NCBI RefSeq assembly: GCF_000155675.2
Contig: NC_020911.1
Span: forward strand, 858,501 to 922,500
Direction of reading: 5' to 3'
Origin: Octadecabacter antarcticus 307
GTDB taxonomy: Bacteria; Pseudomonadota; Alphaproteobacteria; Rhodobacterales; Rhodobacteraceae
Length of the DNA: 64,000 bases
A program made the position numbers and the translations under genes. The notes beneath the pieces are model-generated. The model was not told where the DNA came from. It searched no databases and saw only the letters and a list, made by a program, of their open reading frames with translations. Shown one piece after another: positions 26,967 through 35,281 of the stretch; position 1 is the stretch's first letter, and every line of letters starts with the position of its first letter.

Positions 26967-28415
26967 TTATTGCGCAGCGACAGGTTCGAAGATGGCAGCA
27001 GGAAGATCGTAACCCCAAAGCTTGAACCGTTCCGAGAAATGCGACCGCACGCCGGTGGCCGTAAAGTGGCCGATGATTTTGTTGTCAGGTGTCAGGCCGA
27101 CACGCTGATATTTGAACACTTCCTGCATGGAAATAACGTCGCCTTCCATGCCAGTGATTTCGGTAATCGATACCATACGGCGCGATCCATCCTGAAGACG
27201 GGAGACCTGCACGATAAGGTTTACAGCGCTCGAGATTTGGCTACGCGTGGCTTTCAGCGGCATTTCAATACCCGCCATCGCGATCATGTTTTCCAGACGC
27301 GACACACCATCACGCGCAGAGTTGGCGTGAATTGTGGTCATCGATCCGTCGTGGCCGGTGTTCATCGCCTGAAGCATGTCGATGACCTCTTCACCACGGG
27401 TTTCACCCACAATAATCCGGTCTGGGCGCATTCGAAGGGCGTTGCGCAAACAGTCACGCTGACTGACGCCACCTTTGCCCTCAACGTTTGGCGGGCGGCT
27501 TTCCATCCGGCCAACGTGGGTCTGTTGCAGTTGAAGTTCGGCCGTGTCTTCGATCGTAAGGATGCGTTCGTCGTCATCAATGAACGATGACAGTGCGTTC
27601 AGTGAGGTCGTTTTACCAGAACCCGTACCACCGGACACGATGATGTTCAGACGCGTGGACACAGCAGCCTGCAAATAGGCGGCCATTTCTTCTGTAAACG
27701 CGCCAAATTTCACTAGATCATCAATGCCCAACTTGTCCTTTTTGAACTTACGAATGGACACAAGTGACCCGTCCACTGCAATCGGCGGGACCATGGCGTT
27801 GAAACGTGAACCGTCCGCAAGGCGGGCGTCCACATAGGGGTTGGATTCATCAACGCGGCGACCCACGGCGGACACGATTTTGTCGATGATCCGCAACAGA
27901 TGCTTTTCGTCCTTGAACGTCACATCCGTCAGCTGCAATTTACCATCGCGTTCCACGAAAATCTGCTGTGGGCCGTTCACAAGGATATCGTTGACGCTTT
28001 CGTCTTGCAGCAACGTTTCCAACGGGCCGAGGCCTTTGACTTCGAAGAACAAGTCTTTGTTCAGCGTCTGGCGTTCGTCACGGTTTAAAATCACGCCCAG
28101 TTCGTCGAGGGATTCCTGAACGATGGAACTGATTTCAGCCTTCAAATCCTGCTCAGTTGCGTTTTCGAGCGCTGCAAGGTTCAAGTTGTCCAGTAACGCT
28201 TGGTGCATTTCCAGCTTGATATCGCTGAGACGTTCCTTGCGCTTTTTCTCTTTGTCTTGCGGGACGACAGCCGCCTTGACAGGTGCAGATTTCATCATTG
28301 ATGTGCGCGGCGCTTCTGACGCTGCATCTACGTTTGGAATTCTGGTGACATTGTCCGCAGCGCCTGCGTCGGATTTGTTCGCTGCGGCGGCTGTCTTTTT
28401 GTATTTAGAGAACAT
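26967..28415 (-). CDS. cpaF: Tad pilus assembly ATPase CpaF/TadA
   Basis: CpaF/TadA is the hexameric secretion ATPase that powers Flp pilus assembly. The 482 residues show a variable Ala/Lys-rich N-terminus, the N-terminal domain typical of CpaF, Walker A SGGTGSGKTTS (261-271), Asp-box TIEDTAELQLQQ, Walker B region RPDRIIVGETRG and the His-box GSMTTIHANS. The start ATG 28415 leaves 11 bases to the cpaE stop. The strong match makes the identification safe. Confidence 0.96.
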   Translation of the reverse strand: MFSKYKKTAAAANKSDAGAADNVTRIPNVDAASEAPRTSMMKSAPVKAAVVPQDKEKKRKERLSDIKLEMHQALLDNLNLAALENATEQDLKAEISSIVQESLDELGVILNRDERQTLNKDLFFEVKGLGPLETLLQDESVNDILVNGPQQIFVERDGKLQLTDVTFKDEKHLLRIIDKIVSAVGRRVDESNPYVDARLADGSRFNAMVPPIAVDGSLVSIRKFKKDKLGIDDLVKFGAFTEEMAAYLQAAVSTRLNIIVSGGTGSGKTTSLNALSSFIDDDERILTIEDTAELQLQQTHVGRMESRPPNVEGKGGVSQRDCLRNALRMRPDRIIVGETRGEEVIDMLQAMNTGHDGSMTTIHANSARDGVSRLENMIAMAGIEMPLKATRSQISSAVNLIVQVSRLQDGSRRMVSITEITGMEGDVISMQEVFKYQRVGLTPDNKIIGHFTATGVRSHFSERFKLWGYDLPAAIFEPVAAQ

Positions 28416-28426
28416 CTGCCCCCCCT

Positions 28427-29671
28427 TTATGCGGTTGCTGCCACGGAGGCCGAATTGACCTCGTGCACAGATTTGGCCAGCTTTGCGATCTCTTTACGCA
28501 ACGGGTTCTTGCAAATACCGATTGCCAACGGAACACCGTGATCAGTGGTCTGCGACACGGCTTTGCCACCGTCGGGCAGTTGCACCTCGATTGAGATACC
28601 GAGACTTTCCGAAAGGCGTTTGACCCGACTTTTGCCGTTCAGATCGGTGAACCTGGGCGCGCGGTTGAGAACGAATCGCAACTTTTCGAGCGGCAGTTGT
28701 TCGCCTTGAAGCGCGCGTTTGACACGCAACGTGTTCTGGGCCGACCGCATGTCGAGCTCAAGCGTGACGAGATAAACATGCGCGGCGTGCAAAACGGTTT
28801 CGGACCATTCAACCATTGTTTTTGGCAAGTCGATCACGACGTAATCGAAATTGGTACGTGCCATTTCAATGATACGCTGGATATCGGCTGGGCCAATCAG
28901 ATCCATCGGGATCAAATCCGTTGGGGCCGTTAACACCTGCAGTTTCTGCTCGTAGGATAAAAGCGAATGCATAAAGCTTTCGCTATCCATGCTTTCGGTG
29001 TTTTGAAGCATCTCCAACACGGATTCGCGACGCGGCAGGTCCAGATAGGTGGACACGGACCCGAATTGGAAATCCAGATCAAGGATGCAAACCCGCTGCG
29101 GGTTTTCCTTGTCGAGGGTTGCCAATTCCCACGCGAGGTTCACGGCCAACGTCGTGGCACCTGTGCCACCTGCCATGCCCTGCACCGGGATCACGACGCC
29201 ATTGCGATCATCTGTGGGTTTCAACTTGTTCTGCATTTTCGGAGCGACAGGGGCCGCTTGCGGCGGCGCCAACACGCGGTCAATGGCCTGTGCCAGTTCA
29301 CCTTCGGGCAGAGGGTAGGGCACAAATTCATCGCCGCCTTCGCGCAAAAGCCCGTGCAACGATGCTGGTGATACGCCCTCAGCGATCAACAACACTTTGA
29401 TATTGCGTAACTTCGCCGCACGAATGATTTCAGAGATGACGGACAAGTCGCCTTCATCTTCTTCGTTCAGCGCAATTGCCAGAAATTCAAGTTTAGACGC
29501 TTCGGGCTGTTCAAGGAAGGGCAGGGCGTCACCAAAACCAAGGTCGCCCCAGTTTTCACCAAGGCACGATTCCATGTCTTCGATCAACAGATCAAAATTC
29601 TGTACATCGCGGCTTACCGTGCAGGCGGTGATTGGTTGTGGCTCAGGCTGTAACATGTGCGTACTACTCAT
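28427..29671 (-). CDS. cpaE: Tad pilus localisation ATPase-like protein CpaE/TadZ
   Basis: CpaE/TadZ is a MinD/ParA-like protein that directs the Tad machine to its cell site. The 414 residues have an N-terminal receiver-like domain (about 25-135) without an obvious phosphorylation Asp, then a MinD-type domain whose P-loop reads GMAGGTGATT (165-174): the invariant Walker lysine is absent, as in other CpaE/TadZ proteins. Switch-like DLDFQFG and YVVIDLPKT follow. I start at ATG 29671 (MSSTHMLQ), about ten bases after GAGGAC; the frame is open to 29746. Confidence 0.9.
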   Translation of the reverse strand: MSSTHMLQPEPQPITACTVSRDVQNFDLLIEDMESCLGENWGDLGFGDALPFLEQPEASKLEFLAIALNEEDEGDLSVISEIIRAAKLRNIKVLLIAEGVSPASLHGLLREGGDEFVPYPLPEGELAQAIDRVLAPPQAAPVAPKMQNKLKPTDDRNGVVIPVQGMAGGTGATTLAVNLAWELATLDKENPQRVCILDLDFQFGSVSTYLDLPRRESVLEMLQNTESMDSESFMHSLLSYEQKLQVLTAPTDLIPMDLIGPADIQRIIEMARTNFDYVVIDLPKTMVEWSETVLHAAHVYLVTLELDMRSAQNTLRVKRALQGEQLPLEKLRFVLNRAPRFTDLNGKSRVKRLSESLGISIEVQLPDGGKAVSQTTDHGVPLAIGICKNPLRKEIAKLAKSVHEVNSASVAATA

Positions 29672-29888
29672 TACCTTTTCTGTCCTCTGACTCAGTTCAA
29701 CGGCGCGTTTAATATGTGTCTGCTGATGTTCTACGTCCGATTGCACGTCACAACTGGGGTTCTGTCTGGTGTGTTAATGATGGACAAACAGGGCAGGAAT
29801 GGGGCCACAATTGCCCATTTGTGCGGTATCTGGCGACGGTAGCGCGTTTGGACCGCCGTTGTTTCCAACAATTTGGGTAACAGCAGAC

Positions 29889-29919
29889 AAAAAAGGGGCC
29901 CGAAACGGACCCCTTTTTC
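29889..29919 (-). terminator. hairpin with T runs after the OmpA-like lipoprotein gene
   Basis: The stem is GGGGtCCG / CGGgCCCC around a TTT loop, flanked by A and T runs on both sides, so it can work in either direction. It lies about 25 bases beyond the stop of the minus-strand gene at 29944 and before cpaE, and probably splits the Tad locus into two transcripts or attenuates it. Confidence 0.8.
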
Positions 29920-29943
29920 TAGAATAGTTCAGTTGTGTTGGAC

Positions 29944-30624
29944 CTACGGTGCAGCGGGTGCCGCGCCACTGCCACTCGGCACTGTGCTAGTGGGCGCAGC
30001 GCTGGTGATGTATTCGCGAAAAATGACTTCGGCGTAGCGGCCGTTCAACAGCATTGGATTGCTGTCCACAAAACCGGACACTTCCGTCACGGTTCGCCTG
30101 TTGCGGCGTTCGCGGCCTTCGGTCACGATCAAAGGCTGGGTTTCGCCAAATGTTACGACGGCTTCAAGACGGCTGCGGCTGATGCCTTGGCTCGACAGAT
30201 AAAGCACAACGGCTTCAGCGCGGCGCAATCCCAAACGGCGGTTATAAGCGCTCGATCCCACAAGATCGGTGTGCCCAAAGACCTTAAACCGGACCTCAGG
30301 GAATTGGCGGATCCAATTTGCCTGTTGGCGCAGTGTAGCGCGTGCGGATGCATCCAAAGCAGTGGAATTGAACGGGAATGTGATCATCGCGCTCACCTCG
30401 TTCGAAAACCGCCGGTTCATATTGACTGTGAGACTGCCTTGTCCGCTTTGGACTTCGCTGTTGTTTATCGTCGCGTAACCAAAGTAGCCGTGGTCAAAGT
30501 CGCCGTGGTCGATTTCGGACCTGGCTTCGCGGGTATTGAAATCGTGCCATTGCATCGCAGTGCCACCGGTACAGCCGGTTAGGGCAAGTACTGCGGCTGC
30601 TGCCAAAGCTGCTGTCTTTTTCAT
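29944..30624 (-). CDS. OmpA-like lipoprotein in the CpaD position of the Tad locus
   Basis: The 226-residue protein has a lipobox LTGC (Cys18), then from about residue 75 an OmpA-type peptidoglycan-binding domain (ITFPFNSTALDASARATL, KVFGHTDLVGSSAYN, LGLRRAEAVVLYLSSQG), and a Pro/Ala/Ser-rich tail. In Tad loci this slot, between the secretin and cpaE, is normally taken by CpaD, an outer-membrane lipoprotein. The sequence here is clearly OmpA-like, so it may hold the secretin to the cell wall. A terminator follows the gene. The start ATG 30624 has a normal lipoprotein signal. Confidence 0.82.
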   Translation of the reverse strand: MKKTAALAAAAVLALTGCTGGTAMQWHDFNTREARSEIDHGDFDHGYFGYATINNSEVQSGQGSLTVNMNRRFSNEVSAMITFPFNSTALDASARATLRQQANWIRQFPEVRFKVFGHTDLVGSSAYNRRLGLRRAEAVVLYLSSQGISRSRLEAVVTFGETQPLIVTEGRERRNRRTVTEVSGFVDSNPMLLNGRYAEVIFREYITSAAPTSTVPSGSGAAPAAP

Positions 30625-30642
30625 TGCCGCAAATCCAATTTC

Positions 30643-32067
30643 CTAGTCCAACACGTAGCCATATGACCCACTGAAGTCTTGTCGTGCAACCTCTCCGGCG
30701 CCACCTGATTGTGGTGCGTCTTCGGCGGTGACCCGGCCAAAGAGGAACAAATCACGTTCGGTCGGCGGGCGGACACGGTCTGTTGGTAGGGCCAAGGCAT
30801 CTCCACGAGTTGGTGTCACAAGGTGCGGCGTCACGATGATGACCAATTCGGTTTGCTGGCGGCTATATTCAGCCGAGCGGAACAATGCGCCGAGGACAGG
30901 AATGTCACCCGCCCATGGAACCTGACCGGACAGATCGACGAAATCATCAGACAAAAGTCCAGCAATTGCAAAACTTTCACCGTCGCGCATTTCAACCGTC
31001 GTTGATGTTTCGCGGGTGCGGAACGCGTCAATTGAGAAACCGTTCTGCGAAAAGCCGTTTGTCGGATCAAGTGAGCTGACGGAGGCGTGAAGTTCAAGGT
31101 TGATGATGTCGCCATCAATCACGCGGGGGGTAAAGCTTAGCGAGATGCCGAAGGGTTTGTATTCCACGGTGATCGCGCTGCCATCTTGCGAGATTGGCAC
31201 AGGATATTCACCACCGGCTAGAAAACTGGCCTCTTGGCCCGACAATGCGGTCAGGTTTGGTTCAGCCAATGTGCGCACGACGCCACGATTTTCCAGGGCT
31301 TCTAACAGGATGCCAACTTCGACACCACCGGCGTTAAAGCCGAACAGGAATGCACCTGCATTGTCGTTGTTTGCTGGAGTTGCACCACTGAGTGTGCTGA
31401 GGCGTCCGGTGTTGCCAACGGTTGCACCGGTTCCCAGTGCGAGGCCCAGATCACCGCCCAATGTGCTGCCACCCAAAGCAAGTGAGGAACTGAGAGATTT
31501 TGAAACTGAACGCTGCATTTCAGCAAAGCGCACGCGCAACATAACTTGCTGGGTGCCGCCGACGCTCATGAGATTGGACACACGGTCCGGAGCGTAGCGA
31601 TTTGCCAGTTCAAGAGCACGATCAAGACGCGCGATGGAAGACACCGTGCCCGACAGCACGATCCCGTCGTTTGCTGTCCGAACTTCGATGTTTTCGCCCG
31701 GCAGGATTTGTTCGAGCCGTTCTTTGAATTCTGCAATGTCGGGGGTCACATGGACTTCGACGTTGGTAATGAGGCGTCCGTCGCCACCCAGAAGTGTCAG
31801 TGTGGTGCGACCCGGTTCCTTACCAAGAACATAAATTGTGCGGTCCGATAGGGACGAGATATCCGCAATCGAGGGGTTGGCAATCGAAAGTTCCGTAAAT
31901 GGAACATCGCTTTCAACAACCACAGCCCTATTCATAGGGACGTTCAGCGCACTCGATGGTGCGCCCCGCATAACCCGCAACGTTTCAGCCTGAAGCTGCA
32001 CAGGAAGGTTCGTAAACATAATGGCTAACCCCGTCAGGGTTGCCTTTAGAAATCTATCATATGTCAT
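30643..32067 (-). CDS. cpaC: Tad pilus outer-membrane secretin CpaC/RcpA
   Basis: CpaC/RcpA is the secretin channel through which the Flp pilus leaves the cell. The 474 residues have a signal peptide ending QLQA, an N-terminal domain (about 33-115; VVVESDVPFTELSIANPSIA), a BON-like domain (IVLSGTVSSIARLDRALELA) and a secretin core with VMLRVRFAEMQRSVSKSL, PNLTALSGQEASFLAGGEYP and VIIVTPHLVTP. The start is ATG 32067. The gap to cpaB is 280 bases, wide for this operon, so it may have its own promoter. Confidence 0.95.
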   Translation of the reverse strand: MTYDRFLKATLTGLAIMFTNLPVQLQAETLRVMRGAPSSALNVPMNRAVVVESDVPFTELSIANPSIADISSLSDRTIYVLGKEPGRTTLTLLGGDGRLITNVEVHVTPDIAEFKERLEQILPGENIEVRTANDGIVLSGTVSSIARLDRALELANRYAPDRVSNLMSVGGTQQVMLRVRFAEMQRSVSKSLSSSLALGGSTLGGDLGLALGTGATVGNTGRLSTLSGATPANNDNAGAFLFGFNAGGVEVGILLEALENRGVVRTLAEPNLTALSGQEASFLAGGEYPVPISQDGSAITVEYKPFGISLSFTPRVIDGDIINLELHASVSSLDPTNGFSQNGFSIDAFRTRETSTTVEMRDGESFAIAGLLSDDFVDLSGQVPWAGDIPVLGALFRSAEYSRQQTELVIIVTPHLVTPTRGDALALPTDRVRPPTERDLFLFGRVTAEDAPQSGGAGEVARQDFSGSYGYVLD

Positions 32068-32347
32068 TGTGACCTGCCTCTTATGATCACGCCCGATGCG
32101 GGCCTATGCCCGTCATTGGCGACAACCTGCGCCAGTTCTGCATTTTTTGCAAGAATCAATGCGTTGGATGCCATTCCTTAAGTGGAAAAGTGGCAACAGG
32201 CTGTGCGTTGAGCCCTGTTTGATGTGTGACAAATCAATATGCGACAAACGCCCACAGCGAGCCCGCAGGCGGTCATTCGCTTAATGTTGATTTTGTGCAT
32301 TGGTGTGCGTGGTACATGCATGGTTTGTACAAATCTGAATTAGTCGG
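32068..32347. other. intergenic between cpaC and cpaB
   Basis: No gene is supported in these 280 bases. A small hairpin GCCCG ATG CGGGC lies at 32091-32103, upstream of cpaC on the minus strand. Base composition is more AT-rich than the flanking genes, consistent with a leader or promoter region. Confidence 0.4.
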
Positions 32348-33208
32348 TCAATTCGTGCACGGGATCGGTATATCGACCACTTCTGCGCCACGACGTGTGC
32401 GGATTGAACAGATTTCTGCGGTTTGGATCTCAGGCGTTGGGGCCTGTGCCTCAATCCCCAGAAGGCTCGCTTGATTGACCTCAACCGAGGAAGCGACTGT
32501 GTCGTCTTCGCGGCCGACCAGCGACAACGACAGATTGCCAGTCGCCTGGGCCTGCGCAAGGGCGGCCACCTGATCTGGTGTCACTTGAACGGTGACTGTC
32601 CGCGCAATCGATGCGCCAATGCGTCCGCTTTCAGATGTTTGATCGATTGCGACAAGTTCGATTCCGGCTTGAATCAGTTTGGTAAATTCACCGTTGGTGT
32701 TGGCGCCATCGATCCCGTTAACACGGCCGGTCCAATAGACGTCGACGCGGTCACCGGGGTTTAGAAAGCCAGACACGCCAGACGAAACATCCACCTCGAT
32801 TGTGAAGGCACGCATACCACGCGCAAGCAGGGCCGTGATGCCGCCAACTTCGCCAGGGGCGGTCACTTTTGTGGCCAAAATCGGCTCATTCGGTTCCATT
32901 TGACGTATCACAACTCGCAATTCGTCAGGGCCAGCCGAAAACAGCTCTTCCGCCGTGCGAAAGACGCCTTCAGGGAGGTATGGCTCGGCGTATCTAATCA
33001 TGATGATGTCTTGCATCGTAATCTGTTCGCCATGTTCCATCACGCGGTTGACCGCGTAGACATGAACCGTCGGGACCGCGAGTTCCATCGCAGCGCGTTG
33101 CCGTTCAAGGTTAGCGTTCTGTTCTTGGAGGTACCCCTGAACCATATAGATGGCAAAGCCCGCGAGGCCCATGCCAACAAACAGGACAAGTCCAAATACT
33201 GCACGCAT
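32348..33208 (-). CDS. cpaB: Tad pilus assembly protein CpaB/RcpC
   Basis: CpaB/RcpC is an inner-membrane-anchored periplasmic protein needed for secretin and pilus assembly. The 286 residues have one N-terminal span (AVFGLVLFVGMGLAGFAIYM), a coiled stretch rich in Gln/Glu, an SAF-like domain (HGEQITMQDIIMIRYAEPYL) and the RcpC domain (FTIEVDVSSGVSGFLNPGDR, then VDVYWTG). Two cysteines lie near the C-terminus. It is 156 bases downstream of flp on the same strand. Confidence 0.92.
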   Translation of the reverse strand: MRAVFGLVLFVGMGLAGFAIYMVQGYLQEQNANLERQRAAMELAVPTVHVYAVNRVMEHGEQITMQDIIMIRYAEPYLPEGVFRTAEELFSAGPDELRVVIRQMEPNEPILATKVTAPGEVGGITALLARGMRAFTIEVDVSSGVSGFLNPGDRVDVYWTGRVNGIDGANTNGEFTKLIQAGIELVAIDQTSESGRIGASIARTVTVQVTPDQVAALAQAQATGNLSLSLVGREDDTVASSVEVNQASLLGIEAQAPTPEIQTAEICSIRTRRGAEVVDIPIPCTN

Positions 33209-33364
33209 TGATTTTCCTTTTGGGTTTCACCAGACGTAACTGGCAGTAATGAATATCGATTTAATAGACCGAGATTATGGTTACTTCGCGGCGCAATCAT
33301 GGTCTTGATATGAAGGCGGGCGGGGACGTCGGGATCGCATCTGACGAAGATGCGCGACCAAGGT

Positions 33365-33550
33365 CTAGTAGGTTGCGACTGCCTGCGAGCTGAGAGCCGC
33401 CCCGACCCCTGTTGAATGATCCGTTGCGCCATTGGCAACGATCGCGATCACAGCAACGGACAAGCCGACAGTTGCAGCGGTCAGGACCACCCAATCGACT
33501 GTTACAGCACCGTCGTCTTGATCGCGGAAGGATTTGATGAACTTGACCAT
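33365..33550 (-). CDS. flp: Flp family type IVb pilin
   Basis: The 61-residue prepilin has a short basic leader (MVKFIKSFRDQDDG), a cleavage site before AVTVDWVVLTAA, and a hydrophobic helix to about residue 40, followed by a small Ser/Ala/Thr-rich tail. It is the major structural subunit of the Tad pilus. WD replaces the EY of classic Flp pilins, as in other Rhodobacteraceae. TTGGAG lies before ATG 33550. It is the first gene of the minus-strand Tad locus. Confidence 0.92.
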   Translation of the reverse strand: MVKFIKSFRDQDDGAVTVDWVVLTAATVGLSVAVIAIVANGATDHSTGVGAALSSQAVATY

Positions 33551-33733
33551 GGGACTCCAATAACATTAGTGTTTCAGTGTTCCCCCAGTCCTAGTGGCAG
33601 AATATGGCCTAAAATAGGGTGACTAGGGGCCGTTTTGTGGCATTTGGTCCATCGTGGTGAACGCCCGGTTGTTGGAATCTTGAACCGCCCCTTGCCTGCT
33701 GGAGGCTCCAACTGCTGTGCAGGATGGAGCATT

Positions 33734-33870
33734 ATGGGCAAATCAACGAATAGATATTCACCAGAAGTGCGCGAGCGAGCCGTACGGATGGTTTCAGGTG
33801 GCGAAGGGCAGCGCGAGAGCCGCTGCTCGTCCCTTGTGGGGAAGGGGTCTTGTCTTGTATGCGGGACGTT
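33734..33870 (+). pseudogene. 5' fragment of an IS3-family transposase orfA
   Basis: From ATG 33734 the frame reads MGKSTNRYSPEVRERAVRMV, the typical beginning of the helix-turn-helix OrfA of one IS3 subgroup, then degrades after about 45 codons. No orfB and no terminal repeats were found. It is a scar in the region between flp and the HAD gene. Confidence 0.75.
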
Positions 33871-34153
33871 CGTGAATTCCCTTTCATCTGTTCAGATCAG
33901 TTTTCCAGGTCCCGGTCCGGTCTGGCTGCCCTGCGGCTCTTTATAGCCAAGTGGAGGACGACCCTCATTGGGCTTCTAGGTGGGACGGCCGTCCTACCTA
34001 GAATACGACAATTCTTCAGCAGAATTACCGCATGGCCAACATACAAGAGGCGGGCACACACTGACCTAAATTCGCACAACGCGGCTTATGTTAAGTGAAA
34101 ACAAATTCGGCACGATTTTGGAATGAAAGTTAATCAGCTACGGCCTCAAACAG
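33871..34153. other. IS scar region with palindromes
   Basis: No gene is supported. A 30-base palindrome with one G-T mismatch lies at 33974-34003 (arms TTCTAGGTGGGACGG and CCGTCCTACCTAGAA), and a smaller one (AATTCT/AGAATT) follows near 34009-34025. The sequence is more AT-rich toward 34150. Confidence 0.5.
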
Positions 34154-35038
34154 TCAGATGCGGCCAAGTCGCCAGTCCGCAAATAGTTTGGATTGCATGG
34201 AGAATCCGTCAGTATCATGTCCAGCGAATAAACCGTCTTGGGTGACAAGAACCGTGCGCCATCCACGTGCGGCGGCACCTAAAATATCTGTGTGCAACGT
34301 GTCGCCACACATAGCGATGCGTTGTGAGGGCACATCTGGTAACGAAGCTTCGACTAAATCGTAGACTTCTGGGAAGGGTTTGCCAAAAAAACGTACGTGT
34401 TCGGGAAACTTGTCTGCGAGGAGGTGGCCGTAGTGGCCGGGTTCAATAGAAAACCCTCCGTCGCGCGGTGCGGCCAGGTCGGCATTGCCGATCAAAAGGG
34501 GGCGAGGACGGTCCTGCATCGCAGCCATAAGTAAGCCTTGTCGTCCTGCTGTCCATCCAGCCGTCGACAAGAACAGAAAGTAATCCACGGCTTTGTAGAT
34601 TTTGGGCGCATCCTCTAGCCGGCTAGAGGATGCCGGCAAGTCGCTTAGGCTGTCTGACGCAGCCGCAATCACACCCCAGTGACCATCTGATATATGTAAT
34701 AATACGGCTTCGCGGCTTGTTATGATTTCATCGTCCGCGAGCGTCAGCCCTAGGCGTTTGAATTTATCGATAGCGCCTGCGCGGTCATAGCTTGCGGCAT
34801 TGGTCAAAATACGGATTTCACAACCGCGTTTGCGTAATTGATCAAGGCGGCGGTCCGCACCAGGGATCATCGTTTCCCCCACGTTCAAGACACCAAAAGC
34901 GTCAAAAACAAACGCATCAACATCGTCCGTGATATCCAGCAATGAGGTTATATCCATCGTTTCTGGTTGCGCTGCGACGCTGGGGAATCGCTCACTTACT
35001 TCTTCGTAACGATTAAAGATCGATTCCGTTGTTTGCAT
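34154..35038 (-). CDS. HAD superfamily class IIA hydrolase, probable organic phosphatase
   Basis: The 294-residue protein fits the HAD-IIA (NagD / glycerol-phosphatase-like) group: motif I FVFDAFGVLN (D46), motif II ILTNAAS, a large C2-type cap, then GKPFPEVYDLV and motif IV CGDTLHTDILGA. The second Asp of the usual DxD is Phe (D46-A-F48), as in a subgroup with DxW/DxF, so catalysis may differ. GGGG precedes ATG 35038. It faces the DeoR/Ugp operon across a shared promoter region, which suggests it dephosphorylates the imported substrate; the substrate is not proven. It contains a perfect 26-bp palindrome at 34608. Confidence 0.82.
   Translation of the reverse strand: MQTTESIFNRYEEVSERFPSVAAQPETMDITSLLDITDDVDAFVFDAFGVLNVGETMIPGADRRLDQLRKRGCEIRILTNAASYDRAGAIDKFKRLGLTLADDEIITSREAVLLHISDGHWGVIAAASDSLSDLPASSSRLEDAPKIYKAVDYFLFLSTAGWTAGRQGLLMAAMQDRPRPLLIGNADLAAPRDGGFSIEPGHYGHLLADKFPEHVRFFGKPFPEVYDLVEASLPDVPSQRIAMCGDTLHTDILGAAARGWRTVLVTQDGLFAGHDTDGFSMQSKLFADWRLGRI
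34608..34633. repeat. 26-bp perfect palindrome inside the HAD gene
   Basis: GCATCCTCTAGCC is followed directly by its exact reverse complement GGCTAGAGGATGC. It encodes about ASSSRLEDA in the HAD protein without breaking the frame. Perfect palindromes of this length are not expected by chance in coding DNA. Confidence 0.9.
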
Positions 35039-35106
35039 ATTACCCCAGCAAAAATTAGGCACCTCATGGCGTCGTTCCACTTTAGGGAAAAACGCACAGA
35101 GGGAAA

Positions 35107-35244
35107 GAAAAAGCAACAAAATAGTGCCTTTTGGCGAATAATTGAGGTATATAAATATATTTATAAGAAATATTTCGCTTTAAAACAATAGTTTAAGCCA
35201 ATTTATGAAAGTGTGATATTAAAATGTTGTTTTGTTGCTTTTTC
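35107..35244. promoter_or_regulatory. candidate DeoR operator: 15-bp inverted repeat in the divergent promoter
   Basis: GAAAAAGCAACAAAA (35107-35121) and its exact reverse complement TTTTGTTGCTTTTTC (35230-35244) face each other 108 bases apart between the HAD gene and the DeoR-family gene. One copy is near each divergent start. The spacing would allow a looped repressor complex. The AT-rich stretch 35140-35190 between them can hold both promoters. Confidence 0.65.
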
Positions 35245-35281
35245 CGGCCTAACGTAGACTTTCTACAAGCTGGGAGGTTGT

